In this document: positions 15,864 to 24,485 of the stretch, piece after piece | Layout: every line of letters starts with the position of its first letter | Position numbering within the stretch: the stretch's first letter is position 1 | From: a candidate division BRC1 bacterium HGW-BRC1-1 | Lineage (GTDB): Bacteria; Sumerlaeota; Sumerlaeia; Sumerlaeales; Sumerlaeaceae | Assembly (NCBI GenBank): GCA_002842095.1 | Contig: PHCB01000015.1 | Span: 1-61,213 of the forward strand | Reading direction: 5' to 3' | DNA length: 61,213 nt | Notes under the pieces: model-generated | Told to the model about the DNA's origin: nothing | Databases searched by the model: none | What the model saw: the letters and a program-made list of their open reading frames with translations, nothing else | Position numbers and translations under genes: made by a program

Positions 15864-16783
15864 CCGACGACGCCGATCTGAAACCGCGCGCCGACGAGGA
15901 TGAAGTGTTATCTGGTCAGTCCGATAAGTCTGTCCTGTCTGATCAGTCTGACTTTGTCGCTATGCCTGAGGACGGCTTGGGGCCGCCGCGCGGCGTGATG
16001 CGCGACCTGCGCATGTTGGACGGCGCGACGTTCGACGCCATCCTGCCGGGGCTCGACCCCGCCGAGGGTGCCATGATTACCGCGTGGCAGGCGGTGCGGG
16101 CCCCCGCCCACTCGCTGGCGCGGTTGCAAGGCGGCGTGATGGTGGTGGCGCCCGACTTCTTGAATTACGCGCGGCTGCTCAGCACCGGACAGGCCCGCGC
16201 GATGCTCGAGCTTCCCGGGCCGGGCTCGCTGGCGCGGGCGCTTGCCGCCGGTGTGAGGGCCGGGTTGGGTGTCATCACGCGTCCGCTGGCGCTGGCGCGA
16301 CAGGATTTCTGGACCGTTGCCGAGGTGCTGCTGCGTTACGATCTCGCGCTGCTGCCCGCGCATCTGGCGGGCGCGCCGCGGTTGCTGCACGCCAACCTGT
16401 CGGATTTCGCGTTTGCCTTCGAACGCCGCGATTTCGCACGACGCGCAACGTCGCTGCTGGGCGCGGGCGGCGGCGTCTTCACCCAGCAACCCGCCATGGC
16501 GGCATCGTGCCTGGCCCGCTGGGGCGTGGCCCCCGCCGTGATGGCGTTCCTCTGCCCGCCCGGCCACGACGACATGAACGACCTGCTGGCGGATATGTCC
16601 GCCGCGCAGGTTTTCGCGCGCACGCGTTTCGTGGCCGACGTCAGCAACCTCACGCCCGACCTGCAAAGCGTGGAGGAACTGGCCGAGCTGCTGCCCAAGG
16701 AAGTGGGCACGTTGCTCTTCGCGCCGCCGGTGGTGGCGGCCGTGGCGATGGAGTTCTCACCGGTGGACACAATCTCAGAATGA
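15860..16783 (+). CDS. Conserved-context protein of unknown function
   Basis: 307 residues from the ATG at 15860, which overlaps the preceding stop by 4 nt. No membrane segment or signal peptide. Most of it is an Ala/Leu/Arg-rich globular protein with 'GVMVVAPDFLNYARLL', 'FWTVAEVLLRYDLALLPAHL' and 'FVADVSNLTPDLQSVEEL'. I do not recognise the family. Near the N-terminus residues ~16-35 are encoded by a degenerate 9-bp-period DNA repeat (15907-15953), which looks inserted in frame. The stop overlaps the next start (ATGA). Context between a sugar-modifying fusion enzyme and a GT-C-like membrane protein suggests envelope glycan synthesis; this is inference. Confidence 0.7.
   Translation: MTDDADLKPRADEDEVLSGQSDKSVLSDQSDFVAMPEDGLGPPRGVMRDLRMLDGATFDAILPGLDPAEGAMITAWQAVRAPAHSLARLQGGVMVVAPDFLNYARLLSTGQARAMLELPGPGSLARALAAGVRAGLGVITRPLALARQDFWTVAEVLLRYDLALLPAHLAGAPRLLHANLSDFAFAFERRDFARRATSLLGAGGGVFTQQPAMAASCLARWGVAPAVMAFLCPPGHDDMNDLLADMSAAQVFARTRFVADVSNLTPDLQSVEELAELLPKEVGTLLFAPPVVAAVAMEFSPVDTISE
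15907..15953 (+). repeat. 9-bp-period repeat inside a coding sequence
   Basis: Reads as CAGTCCGAT-AAGTCTGTC, then CTGTCTGAT-CAGTCTGAC: four degenerate 9-bp units keeping the reading frame and encoding an S-D/Q-rich stretch. Confidence 0.6.
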
Positions 16784-18297
16784 TCGGCACGCCCGGGGGG
16801 GAAAACGCGAAGGCGACGGATCGGTTTCTGCGGTCGACAGCCGCGTGGGGCGTGGGCACGGCGGTGGCCGTGGCGGTGGTTACACTACTATTATACTGGC
16901 GCATGTTGCACACGTTTTTCTTCACCGACGATTTCGCCATGCTGGTCCTCACCGCGCCTCAAACCGGCAACGCCTGGTGGGATTGCTTCCGGCCGTACCC
17001 CATCGGGTTCTGGCGTCCGGCGGGGGGGCTGGTCTGCCATGCGGCGGCGTGGGCGGGCGGGCTTCATCCTCTCGCATTTCATATCGCCGAGCTTGCCCTG
17101 CATGGGGCGGTGGCGTGGCTCACCGGGCTGGTGGCGCTGCGCTGTTTCGGCATTTCGCGCTGGTGGGCCACGGCGGCGGCGCTCATGATGGCAGCCCACG
17201 TGGCGGCGTTTCGTGGCGCGGTGCAAATCTGCAACAGTCACGATGTCATCCTCGCGGTGGCGCTGCTGCTGGGGTTGCTGGGGTGGCATCGCGCGCTGGC
17301 GGCACCGCCCCCCGTGGGGCGCGGCGGATGGATTGCGCGCTTCGCCCTCACCGCGGCGGCCTTTGCGCTGGCCCTCATGAGTAAGGAAACCGGTGTGGTG
17401 TTTCCGGCGGTCATGGCAGCGTGGATGTTTGTGCCGGACGCGAATGCGCCAGCGTCGGACGCGCCGCGACCGCGCTGGCCGCACCGATTCTTCATCGCCG
17501 CCATGGTTGTGGTTGCGGTGGGTCATGCGGCAGGTTTGTTCTGGCTGCAATCCCACAGTCGCGGCTCTTACATCACCGAGGGATACCTGCAACTCTCGCC
17601 CGTGCGGCTGATCAGGTCGCTGGCCGACAACTCCCTCGGGCCGTTCTTTCCGTATTTCTTCCTCACCGAAACGCCCGCTGGCGGCGTGGCCTGGCCGGCG
17701 GGCGTGGTAAATGCGTGGCGGTTCATCATGTTGCTGGCCGGCGGCGCGGGTGCGGTGGCGCTGGTGCGCGGACGCAGCCCGGCGTGGCGTCGGGCGGGGT
17801 TTTGTGTGGTGGCCGTGTTTGTCATTATGGCGATACCCGCGCTGCAGAAAAGCCCGCCCACCGCCCGCGCGGTTTATAGCGCGCTACCCTTCGGGGTGCT
17901 CGCGCTGTGGAGCGCGGTGCGTGCCCTGCGCGGCGCGGCGCGCGGCTTGGCGGCAGCAGTTGTGGCCTTGCTGGCGGCGTCGTTTCTGGCAAGTTTCGCG
18001 TGGTCGCCCACGGTGGTGCAATGGCCCGAGAAAACCGCGCGCTACGAGCATTTCGTGCAAGAGATCGTGCGCGTCTCGCCCGACTGGCCCCGCGAGGGCG
18101 TGGTCGCGTTCTACAACCACCCCGCCGAAATGGGTGGCCCCACCGCCTCGTGGGCGTACCTGCAACACGCGCTCACGGTCTTCGTCCCCGGAAAGAAAAT
18201 CGTCCCGGCCCTGGACCACGTGCTGTCAGGCACAGTGAAAGTCTACCAGTGGACCCCGGACGAAACCCTGAGGGAAATGACGGGGTTCGAAAAGTAG
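16780..18297 (+). CDS. Polytopic membrane protein, GT-C glycosyltransferase-like
   Basis: 505 residues from the ATG at 16780, which overlaps the preceding stop (ATGA). The frame is open further upstream but runs over the previous gene. About 10-11 hydrophobic segments, starting at 'AVAVAVVTLLLYWRML'. After the first segment comes 'FFFTDDFAML', an acidic pair in the position of the GT-C catalytic motif, then 'FWRPAGGLVCHAAAW' and 'LHGAVAWLTGLVALRCF', typical of O-antigen/GT39-type enzymes. The C-terminal ~90 residues are soluble and end 'VKVYQWTPDETLREM'. It probably transfers a lipid-linked sugar made with the help of the two upstream genes. The fold class is likely; acceptor and donor are unknown. 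Confidence 0.7.
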   Translation: MIGTPGGENAKATDRFLRSTAAWGVGTAVAVAVVTLLLYWRMLHTFFFTDDFAMLVLTAPQTGNAWWDCFRPYPIGFWRPAGGLVCHAAAWAGGLHPLAFHIAELALHGAVAWLTGLVALRCFGISRWWATAAALMMAAHVAAFRGAVQICNSHDVILAVALLLGLLGWHRALAAPPPVGRGGWIARFALTAAAFALALMSKETGVVFPAVMAAWMFVPDANAPASDAPRPRWPHRFFIAAMVVVAVGHAAGLFWLQSHSRGSYITEGYLQLSPVRLIRSLADNSLGPFFPYFFLTETPAGGVAWPAGVVNAWRFIMLLAGGAGAVALVRGRSPAWRRAGFCVVAVFVIMAIPALQKSPPTARAVYSALPFGVLALWSAVRALRGAARGLAAAVVALLAASFLASFAWSPTVVQWPEKTARYEHFVQEIVRVSPDWPREGVVAFYNHPAEMGGPTASWAYLQHALTVFVPGKKIVPALDHVLSGTVKVYQWTPDETLREMTGFEK

Positions 18298-18329
18298 GAG
18301 CGGACCTGCATGTCCGCCCCTAAATACTT

Positions 18330-19355
18330 TTAGCGCGAGCTGCGGGATTTCTTTTTTGAACTTCGCTGGGCTACGCGGCGGTCGGATTTTTTGGTGTTGG
18401 CTTCGGCTTCGGTCATTACTTTTTCGATGGCTTTGTGCACCGCTTCGCCGAGGCCTTCCATGTTCTGGGCGGCCTGGGCCACGGCGCGTTCGGTGGCGGG
18501 ACGGGGGTCGGCCACGTTGGGCGCGGTGTTGATGCGCGGCACGCTGGCCTGAAGGCGTTGCTGGCGGACCAGCGCCGGAGGTGTCATCAGGTCGGTTTCA
18601 AACGCCGCGAAATGCTTGGGCAGGAAGTCATAGCGCAGCCAGGCCAGGTAGGCGCAGGCAACTTCCACGTTCTTTTCCGGGTTCCAGACGTCCTCGTGGT
18701 AGTTCCATTTGAGGTCGTAGCGTCCGCGAATCTCGCTCCACACCACGGGCATGACCTGCATCAGGCCCCGCGCACCGGCGGAAGACTTGCACCGGGGGCG
18801 GAAGTCGCTTTCGGTTTTCATGATGGCGCGGATAAGCTGCGGGTCGAGCCAATACTTGTTGGCGGCCTTCACAATATAAGCGTCGTAGGGGTTGTCGGAC
18901 AAGTCCTGCTGATAGTATTTCATCACGCGGGGGGTGTAATTGCGGGTCTCTTTATACGGGACCTTGCCCTTGTAGCGCAGCGTGGCGTAGGGTCCGGCGT
19001 TGTAGCTGGACATCCACAGACGGATGGCTTCGTGCGACAGCGGCTCGTTGGGCGACAGGGTGGCCTGCTCGCTGAGCGAGGTTTGCGACGCGGTGGAACT
19101 GACCATCGTCAGCACGGCGCCCGCCGTGGTGGCAGCGTCGCGGCTTAGTTCGCCGGCCATCTCGCTGGTTTTTTCAACGAGGGTGGAAAGGGCTTCCGGG
19201 GCCGCCGACAGTGTGGCGGAGATGCGCGCGCTGCGCATGGTGAGGCTTGAGGGCAATTTCGATGCAGACCCGGTGGGTGTCATTAACATGGCCGCTACTA
19301 CGAACAATATGAAGACGAAAGCGCCCGGGCGTCGCGAAATGAGCAATTGGCTCAA
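18330..19355 (-). CDS. Lytic transglycosylase (GH23) with circularly permuted domain
   Basis: 341 residues from a TTG start at 19355, chosen because AAGGAG (19363-19368) sits 7 nt upstream and the product begins with a signal or anchor segment (GAFVFILFVVAAML). The catalytic half is clear: 'LDPQLIRAIMKTESDF' (Glu182), 'SAGARGLMQVMP' (193-203) and 'NPEKNVEVACAYLAWL' (225-240). The motif that normally closes a GH23 domain, 'SYNAGPYATLRYKGKVPYKE' (117-136) with 'TRNYTPRVMKYY' (137-148), lies before the catalytic Glu instead of after it, so the domain order appears circularly permuted. A basic 'SSKKKSRSSR' tail ends the protein. Role: cleavage of peptidoglycan glycan strands. Family firm; activity not proven. 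Confidence 0.88.
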   Translation of the reverse strand: MSQLLISRRPGAFVFILFVVAAMLMTPTGSASKLPSSLTMRSARISATLSAAPEALSTLVEKTSEMAGELSRDAATTAGAVLTMVSSTASQTSLSEQATLSPNEPLSHEAIRLWMSSYNAGPYATLRYKGKVPYKETRNYTPRVMKYYQQDLSDNPYDAYIVKAANKYWLDPQLIRAIMKTESDFRPRCKSSAGARGLMQVMPVVWSEIRGRYDLKWNYHEDVWNPEKNVEVACAYLAWLRYDFLPKHFAAFETDLMTPPALVRQQRLQASVPRINTAPNVADPRPATERAVAQAAQNMEGLGEAVHKAIEKVMTEAEANTKKSDRRVAQRSSKKKSRSSR

Positions 19356-20010
19356 TCGTGTGCTCCTTAGTTTTAGGGGTGTTGGAAGGGCAGGAAGGGA
19401 AAACCGTCGCACGACCGCTGTTGTGCAGATTTTTGAAATGGTCGTCACCGGGGTCGATCTGTCTGGCATCCCATTTGCGGGTTTGCAGTGACCGGTGGTT
19501 GGGTGGTGCTTGGTTTGTGAAAGCATGAACAGGCGATGAGTACGCCCTTATTCTGGGCTCATTCAGGCTTGTGTGGATTGGGTTTTCATTAAGGCGGTCC
19601 AAAATGCGTCAATGGGGTAGCTTGACACGGGTGCATGCAGGAATCAATAATCAAGCATTTGGATTCAATTATCACGGCTTGGATCGGGTTGATCGTGAAA
19701 TCTTTGACCGACAAAGACTTCCTCAACCTTGTTGTCGATCAACAAAGTAGACGTTCCGCCCGCATCTGGACACTTTATGTTTGATCAAAATAGTCCGGTT
19801 TTCCTGCGCTTTTTTTCACGATTTTATCCAAGCAGGGGACATTTCTCTTTCCCCACGGAGGCTTTCAGGGGGCAACTGCTGTTCGTTTTCCGGTGGAAAA
19901 GCCTTTCATCTGGATGATGTTTCGCCCGTGACACTTGTTATATTGAGGGGGTTGGGTGGTAGCATGGTGGCGACAGGGTCACCGAGATTTTGATTTGTGA
20001 GGGCGAGACG
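19356..20010. other. Divergent intergenic region without genes
   Basis: About 655 nt between divergent genes, more AT-rich than the surroundings. A possible promoter is TTGACA at 19622-19627 with AATAAT at 19646-19651. T-rich stretches and a TATATT hexamer (19939-19944) lie nearer the plus-strand gene. No ORF with family signatures and no clear RNA structure was seen. Confidence 0.4.
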
Positions 20011-21051
20011 ATGATTCGGATTTCCGCTTTGCTGGGTCTGCTGTGTATGTTGGCGTGGGCACCTACGGGGGCGTGCGCGCAAGCGAAGGCATCCGTTTCG
20101 GAGCAGGGCGTCAGGGTCGAACTGATGTTGGATAAGTCGGAGATCGTGGTGGGGGAGCCGGTCAGTCTTATCGTTACGGTGGTGAACGATACGTCGCGCA
20201 GTCCGACGAGCAATTTCAGCGCGAAGTTTTTTTTCACCGAGGCCAACGGAGTTAAAGTGATGGTGTCGGCGCCGGGCGAGTTGCCGGTGCGTTACGAGGG
20301 GGCGGATCAACGCATCATGTATCCGTCGGTGGAGATCAACCTGCAGAAGGGCGAGTCGTGGCGCGAGATCCTGCCGCTGGTTTACGACAGTGGAGCGAAG
20401 GACGGATACCTCTTCAGCAAGCCGGGTCGTTATATTGTGTCGGCAGAGTTGACGGGCTCCATTCTTCGCGAGGCTACGCCGGCGGTGGTAACGCTGCCCC
20501 CCACAGCGGTAACGGTGAAGGCTGCGGAGGGCAATGCCGCGGCGGCTTTCAAGCTGCTGGCCAAGCCTGAAATGGCGAAGTCTTTGCAGAGGGGTATGGC
20601 AGAGAACGAGGCAATCGCAAATACGGCGCGCAAGGTGGCGTCGGATTTTCCGGACACGCCGTATTCGCCGTATGCGCTTTATCTGGCGGCCACGTGGAAT
20701 ATGCGCCCCCAGGCCCCCAACTACGAGCAGGCGGCTTCGGACTTCCGGGCCATGGTGGGCCGCTATCCGAATCACGTGATGGTTTCGCCGTCGGTGTTCA
20801 ACCTGGTGTTGTGCTCCATGGCGCTGAAGCAGCTGGATGTGGCGCGGGATTGGTTCTGGTATCTGCGCGATCTGGATCCGGCTTATGCGCTCATGCGGCG
20901 CGAGAATCCCACGGCGGCGTATTTCTATTTCGATCATGTTGAAACGGCCCAACAACGGCGCTGGTGGATGGTGGAGAAGCCCTGGGATGCCCCCGGGCCT
21001 GACACACCGCAGGCAAAGAAAGCGCAACCAATCAGCCCGGAGGAGCAGTAA
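20011..21051 (+). CDS. Exported protein with Ig-like N-domain and TPR-like C-region
   Basis: 346 residues from the ATG at 20011 (MIRISALLGLLCMLAWAP), which places a signal peptide ending near 'TGACAQA' at the start. Residues ~25-165 look like an Ig-like/CARDB beta-sandwich ('VRVELMLDKSEIVVGEPVSL', then 'SKPGRYIVSAELTG'). Residues ~185-320 are helical, with repeated Ala/Tyr/Pro patterns ('DFPDTPYSPYALYLAAT', 'DFRAMVGRYPNHVMVSP') as in TPR-like scaffolds. A Pro/Gln-rich tail follows. The stop is 4 nt before the folP GTG, so it is probably cotranscribed with folP. Function unknown; a periplasmic scaffold is plausible. Confidence 0.65.
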   Translation: MIRISALLGLLCMLAWAPTGACAQAKASVSEQGVRVELMLDKSEIVVGEPVSLIVTVVNDTSRSPTSNFSAKFFFTEANGVKVMVSAPGELPVRYEGADQRIMYPSVEINLQKGESWREILPLVYDSGAKDGYLFSKPGRYIVSAELTGSILREATPAVVTLPPTAVTVKAAEGNAAAAFKLLAKPEMAKSLQRGMAENEAIANTARKVASDFPDTPYSPYALYLAATWNMRPQAPNYEQAASDFRAMVGRYPNHVMVSPSVFNLVLCSMALKQLDVARDWFWYLRDLDPAYALMRRENPTAAYFYFDHVETAQQRRWWMVEKPWDAPGPDTPQAKKAQPISPEEQ

Positions 21052-21054
21052 AAC

Positions 21055-21918
21055 GTGGCGGTGTCATCGCAGATTTGGCGCGTGCGGGGTGGTCGCGAAC
21101 TCGACGCCGGAGAGCACACTATTATAATGGGTGTGCTGAACGTGACGCCGGATTCGTTTTCCGACGGCGGTGTGCATTTTGATGCGGCCAACGCCATCCG
21201 GTCAGGCGAAGAAATGGCAGCAGAGGGGGCGGACATTCTCGACATTGGCGGCGAGAGCTCCCGCCCGGGCCGGGCCGAGGAACTGACCGATGCGCAGGAG
21301 TGGGAGCGCATCGCGCCGGTGCTTATCGAGCTACGGCGACGCCTGCCCGGGGTGGTGTTGAGCGTGGACACCTATCGCGAGGAAACGGCGCGTCGGGCCC
21401 TGGCCGAGGGCGCCGATGTGATTAACGATATTTATGCGCTGCGCCGCTCGCCCGGTTTGGCGGCGGCAGTGGCCGAGGCGGGCGCAGGGCTGGTGCTCAT
21501 GCACATGCAGGGCGACCCGGCCACCATGCAGCAGGAGCCGCAGTATGGTGATCTGCTGGTGGAGGTGAAGGATTTCCTGCAGGAGCGAATGGATGTCGCC
21601 CGGGCGGCGGGGGTGGCGGAGGAAGCCATCGTGGTGGATCCGGGTATCGGGTTTGGGAAAACGTATCGTCACAATGTGCAGTTGTTGGCGGGGCTCGAGT
21701 ATTTGCGTTTGTTGCAGCGGCCGTTGGTGGTGGGAGCGAGCCGCAAGGCGTTTCTCGGGCATCTGACCGGAGTGAGCGACGCGGGGGATCGCGCCGAGGC
21801 CAGCCTCGCTGCGGCATGCGCGGCCGTGATGGCGGGAGCGTCGGTGGTGCGGGTGCACGATGTGAAAGCAACCAGGCGCGCGCTGGCCGTGATCGATGCC
21901 GTGCGGGCAGAGATGTAG
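21055..21918 (+). CDS. folP: Dihydropteroate synthase
   Basis: 287 residues, GTG start with GGAGGAG about 8 nt upstream, inside the end of the preceding gene. Catalyses condensation of p-aminobenzoate with 6-hydroxymethyl-dihydropterin diphosphate in folate synthesis; cytosolic TIM barrel. All family motifs are present: 'GVLNVTPDSFSDGG' (residues ~26-39), 'DIGGESSRPG', 'DPGIGFGKT', 'GASRKAFLG' and the C-terminal 'VVRVHDV'. Length is normal (~280). The usual neighbours (ftsH, or the diadenylate cyclase gene) are absent; it follows an exported protein gene and precedes a palindrome-rich intergenic stretch. Confidence 0.95.
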   Translation: MAVSSQIWRVRGGRELDAGEHTIIMGVLNVTPDSFSDGGVHFDAANAIRSGEEMAAEGADILDIGGESSRPGRAEELTDAQEWERIAPVLIELRRRLPGVVLSVDTYREETARRALAEGADVINDIYALRRSPGLAAAVAEAGAGLVLMHMQGDPATMQQEPQYGDLLVEVKDFLQERMDVARAAGVAEEAIVVDPGIGFGKTYRHNVQLLAGLEYLRLLQRPLVVGASRKAFLGHLTGVSDAGDRAEASLAAACAAVMAGASVVRVHDVKATRRALAVIDAVRAEM

Positions 21919-21939
21919 CGCGGGGATCGCGCGGAGGTG

Positions 21940-22200
21940 GGTGGAACCCTTTGGGGTTGGAGATCATTACGACTCGGACGGGGTCGTAGCCTGGCATCCC
22001 TCCGGGATGCGGACGGTTATGGGGTGGTGGTCCGGTGGTGTCGCTGCGCTCAACCACCGGCTAATGAGCTTTGAACCCTCCGGGTTCAATGGTCGTTCGT
22101 TCGATGGTTTTGAACTCATCGGGTTCACGAGTTGGTTGTTCATCTGATGGCTTTGAACCCTTCGGGTTTAATGGTCGGGCGTTTCCCCGATGAGGATTCG
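21940..22200. repeat. Cluster of short palindromes (dispersed repeat element)
   Basis: Within about 260 nt there is a chain of hairpins: AACCCTTTGGGGTT, ACGACTCGGACGGGGTCGT, GCATCCCTCCGGGATGC, a long imperfect GGTGG-GCGCTCAACCACC, GAACCCTCCGGGTTC, GAACTCATCGGGTTC and GAACCCTTCGGGTTT. No ORF with family signatures. The modular arrangement and repeated GAACCC..GGGTTC suggest a mobile or dispersed repeat rather than a terminator. Confidence 0.6.
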
Positions 22201-22523
22201 TGTACCGGTGGCGTCGGAGGGGTCTCGCTGTTTCGCTTGACAGGCTCACCTGTCTCAGCCATTTTATCCAGCATAGCTAAAGAAACATGGTTCCCGTGAT
22301 AACGGAGCTGTTTTGGTAGCTGCGGGTGTGGGCTGCCGGGTGGTGAAATTTCCGGGAATCCGTTGAGCGTGCGATGGGCGACTGGTGGCATTCGCCCCTG
22401 TCGTCTCACGCACAACCCGCCTTGCATCGGCTGGCTGCAAATTCCCCCCGTGGTGGAGGGGTATTAAGGGCTGATGGAGGTTTCGCCGCCCTCGGGCGAA
22501 AACAGAGGGGGGAGGACATTATT
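22201..22523. other. Intergenic region with no recognised feature
   Basis: About 320 nt upstream of the zinc-ribbon gene. A GGGGGGAGG ribosome-binding site sits at its end (about 22505-22514). Nothing else is supported. Confidence 0.3.
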
Positions 22524-23096
22524 ATGCTCTGTCTGGAATGCAATCATCCCATCATGGCAACGGGAATGCATGTTGCCATGGAACAGCGCGAGCATTTTGC
22601 CATAGTGCGCCACGCAGAAATGTGCCAGAAGTGTGCGGTGCAGATGTTCGATATGCTGGATAAGGCGTTGCGTTCAAGCCGGTTCCTGCACCAATCTATC
22701 GACTGTGTTTTCTGCGGTCATAAAATGCCCATCACGCGGTTGCGCTTCGAGATTAAGGATCGCCCACACCGCTACATGGCGCTGTGCGAAACCTGTTATC
22801 GCGAAAAGCGGAGAGAACTGCTGATGAAATTTCCCAACTTCATTACGTTCATCGAGAAGGAATGGGATACCGGCCACGGCAAGGGCGGACAACGGATGCC
22901 CTGGCCGGTGGGGTCCACGGTCATGGTGAAGTCGGCGGGCAAATTTCACGCGAAGACGGGCGTGGTGGACCGGTTCCGGCCGTTGGTGGTGCCGTGGTAT
23001 GGTTACGACGTTAAGTTCCCCACGGGTGAGCATCATTTTTTCCACGAGCGCGATCTGGATGCGGCCAAGCCGCCCGAGGGGTTGCGTAAGGGATAA
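22524..23096 (+). CDS. Four-CxxC zinc protein with C-terminal SH3/KOW-like domain
   Basis: 190 residues from the ATG at 22524 (RBS GGGGAGG upstream); the frame extends further upstream but over repeat-rich non-coding DNA. Four CxxC pairs are visible: C3-C6, C34-C37, C61-C64 and C88-C91, enough for two zinc sites. Sequence between them is helical and basic. Residues ~130-190 ('PWPVGSTVMVKSAGKFH', 'TGVVDRFRPLVVPWYGYDVKF') look like a small SH3/KOW barrel, often found in nucleic-acid-binding proteins. No family recognised. A role in nucleic-acid binding or transcription/translation is plausible but inferred. It stands alone on its strand. Confidence 0.65.
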   Translation: MLCLECNHPIMATGMHVAMEQREHFAIVRHAEMCQKCAVQMFDMLDKALRSSRFLHQSIDCVFCGHKMPITRLRFEIKDRPHRYMALCETCYREKRRELLMKFPNFITFIEKEWDTGHGKGGQRMPWPVGSTVMVKSAGKFHAKTGVVDRFRPLVVPWYGYDVKFPTGEHHFFHERDLDAAKPPEGLRKG

Positions 23097-23267
23097 TAAA
23101 ATCGGGGCTTGAAGCCCTGCAGGGTTCGGGGGAAAGCGCGCAGAAAAGATTGGCATTTTTTCGGTGAGGGTGACGCCTTGTGGTTGTGGAATTGGCTGCG
23201 CTGCGACGTGCCGCTGATTCCGGCGAGGTGACCAGTTCATCCGGAAATTGATGATTCGAGGGTACTC

Positions 23268-24479
23268 ATGGGCCATTTGGGTTTTCTGCGCGGTTCGGTT
23301 TTCGCATCAGTGGTTGGATTGTCGGGGTTGATGGCGGCGACGGCCGGCGCGGCGGAAACAACTGGCTCGATGGATGCCGCACAAACATCTGCACCGCTGC
23401 CCATGGTATACGACACGTCGCGCGGCGGGGGCGTGTATGGGCCCACGATGTCGGTGGATGCGGGTTTCGATTTTTATAAGCATGGCGGTCGGCCCGAGAT
23501 GTTTGCCGCCATGCGTAATCGGGGAATTACTGCGGCGCGCATCGTGGACACCGGCTGGCTGGATGGCAACGCCCATAAAGAACTGGCCGATGAAGTGCGC
23601 GCCGCCGGACTGGCACCCGTCTTGTGCATGTTTCCCCCCACGCATCATGGGTTGTACAAGCTGCATCCGGAGTGGCGACAGTTGATGCTGGGCGGGTCGG
23701 ATGGCAAGTACGACTGGCGCACCTATCTCTGCCCCAGTCGCCCCGAGGTGCGGGCGGTGCTGGCGGAGGAAACCGTGGCAGCGCTGAAGGCGGGCGGCTA
23801 CGCGGGCTTGCAGATTGCGGAGCCATGGTTTGAGCAGTGGGGCGGTCCGGAGATGGACGATGGCTCGCCGCGTCCGGGCTATGCGTGTGTGTGCGAGGTT
23901 TGCCGCACGCGGTTCGCCGCCGCCAGTGGTGGCGTGGATGCGCGGGAAATGCTGACAAAGAAGGACAGCCCCCGCTACTGGCGCAAGCCGGCCAATGCTG
24001 CTTTGTACAAGCTGTGGCAGGATACGCGCGTGGATGCCGTGACCAGCATGACCGTGGAGATTGCCACCGAGGTGCGCCGGGCGTTGCCGGGCACGGTTGT
24101 GAATGTGATGGTCCTGAGCGACGCGCGGGTGGAACCGGGCAAGATTCGCGAATACATGGCGATCGATTTCGAGCGGTTGATCAAGGAAGTGCAGCCCGAG
24201 ATTTTGTGCGTGCAGGATTCCTGGCAGGACTGGACCCAGAAGGGCCTGAAGCCGGATTTCATCCGCGATTATGGCAAGCTTTATGTAGAGCGGTTCCGCC
24301 GGGTGAAGCCGGATTTGTGGCTGATGTCACATGCAGACATTGGTTCGTTGGCGGCGTCGAAGCGGGAGTGGCCCTGGATTCAGCAGTTCGCAAAGGAATC
24401 GCTGGCGGCGGGTTTCAATTGCCCGAGCTTCTATGAGTGGAGCGTGACCGTCATAAATGTTGTGGGGGAGGGGAAGTGA
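23268..24479 (+). CDS. Secreted TIM-barrel protein, glycoside-hydrolase-like
   Basis: 403 residues with a signal peptide (through 'SGLMAATAGAAE'). The body has the rhythm of a (beta/alpha)8 barrel: 'FAAMRNRGITAARIVDTGWL', 'LAPVLCMFPPTHHG', 'YLCPSRPEVRAVLAEE', 'GGYAGLQIAEPWFEQWGGP' with candidate acidic residues (Glu in AEPW), 'YACVCEVCRTRF' and 'PEILCVQDSWQDW'. The CxCxxC segment resembles ones seen in secreted, uncharacterised GH-like proteins (DUF4838-type). I cannot name a CAZy family. It probably acts on extracellular glycans, in line with the hexosaminidases elsewhere in the window. The start is set by GAGGGT five nt upstream of the ATG. Confidence 0.6.
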   Translation: MGHLGFLRGSVFASVVGLSGLMAATAGAAETTGSMDAAQTSAPLPMVYDTSRGGGVYGPTMSVDAGFDFYKHGGRPEMFAAMRNRGITAARIVDTGWLDGNAHKELADEVRAAGLAPVLCMFPPTHHGLYKLHPEWRQLMLGGSDGKYDWRTYLCPSRPEVRAVLAEETVAALKAGGYAGLQIAEPWFEQWGGPEMDDGSPRPGYACVCEVCRTRFAAASGGVDAREMLTKKDSPRYWRKPANAALYKLWQDTRVDAVTSMTVEIATEVRRALPGTVVNVMVLSDARVEPGKIREYMAIDFERLIKEVQPEILCVQDSWQDWTQKGLKPDFIRDYGKLYVERFRRVKPDLWLMSHADIGSLAASKREWPWIQQFAKESLAAGFNCPSFYEWSVTVINVVGEGK

Positions 24480-24485
24480 CGGGGG

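Noticed and set aside
16084-16779. N-terminal extension of the GT-C-like gene
   Set aside because: It runs out of frame over the preceding gene; the ATG at 16780 with the 4-nt overlap and the first membrane helix right after it is the natural start.
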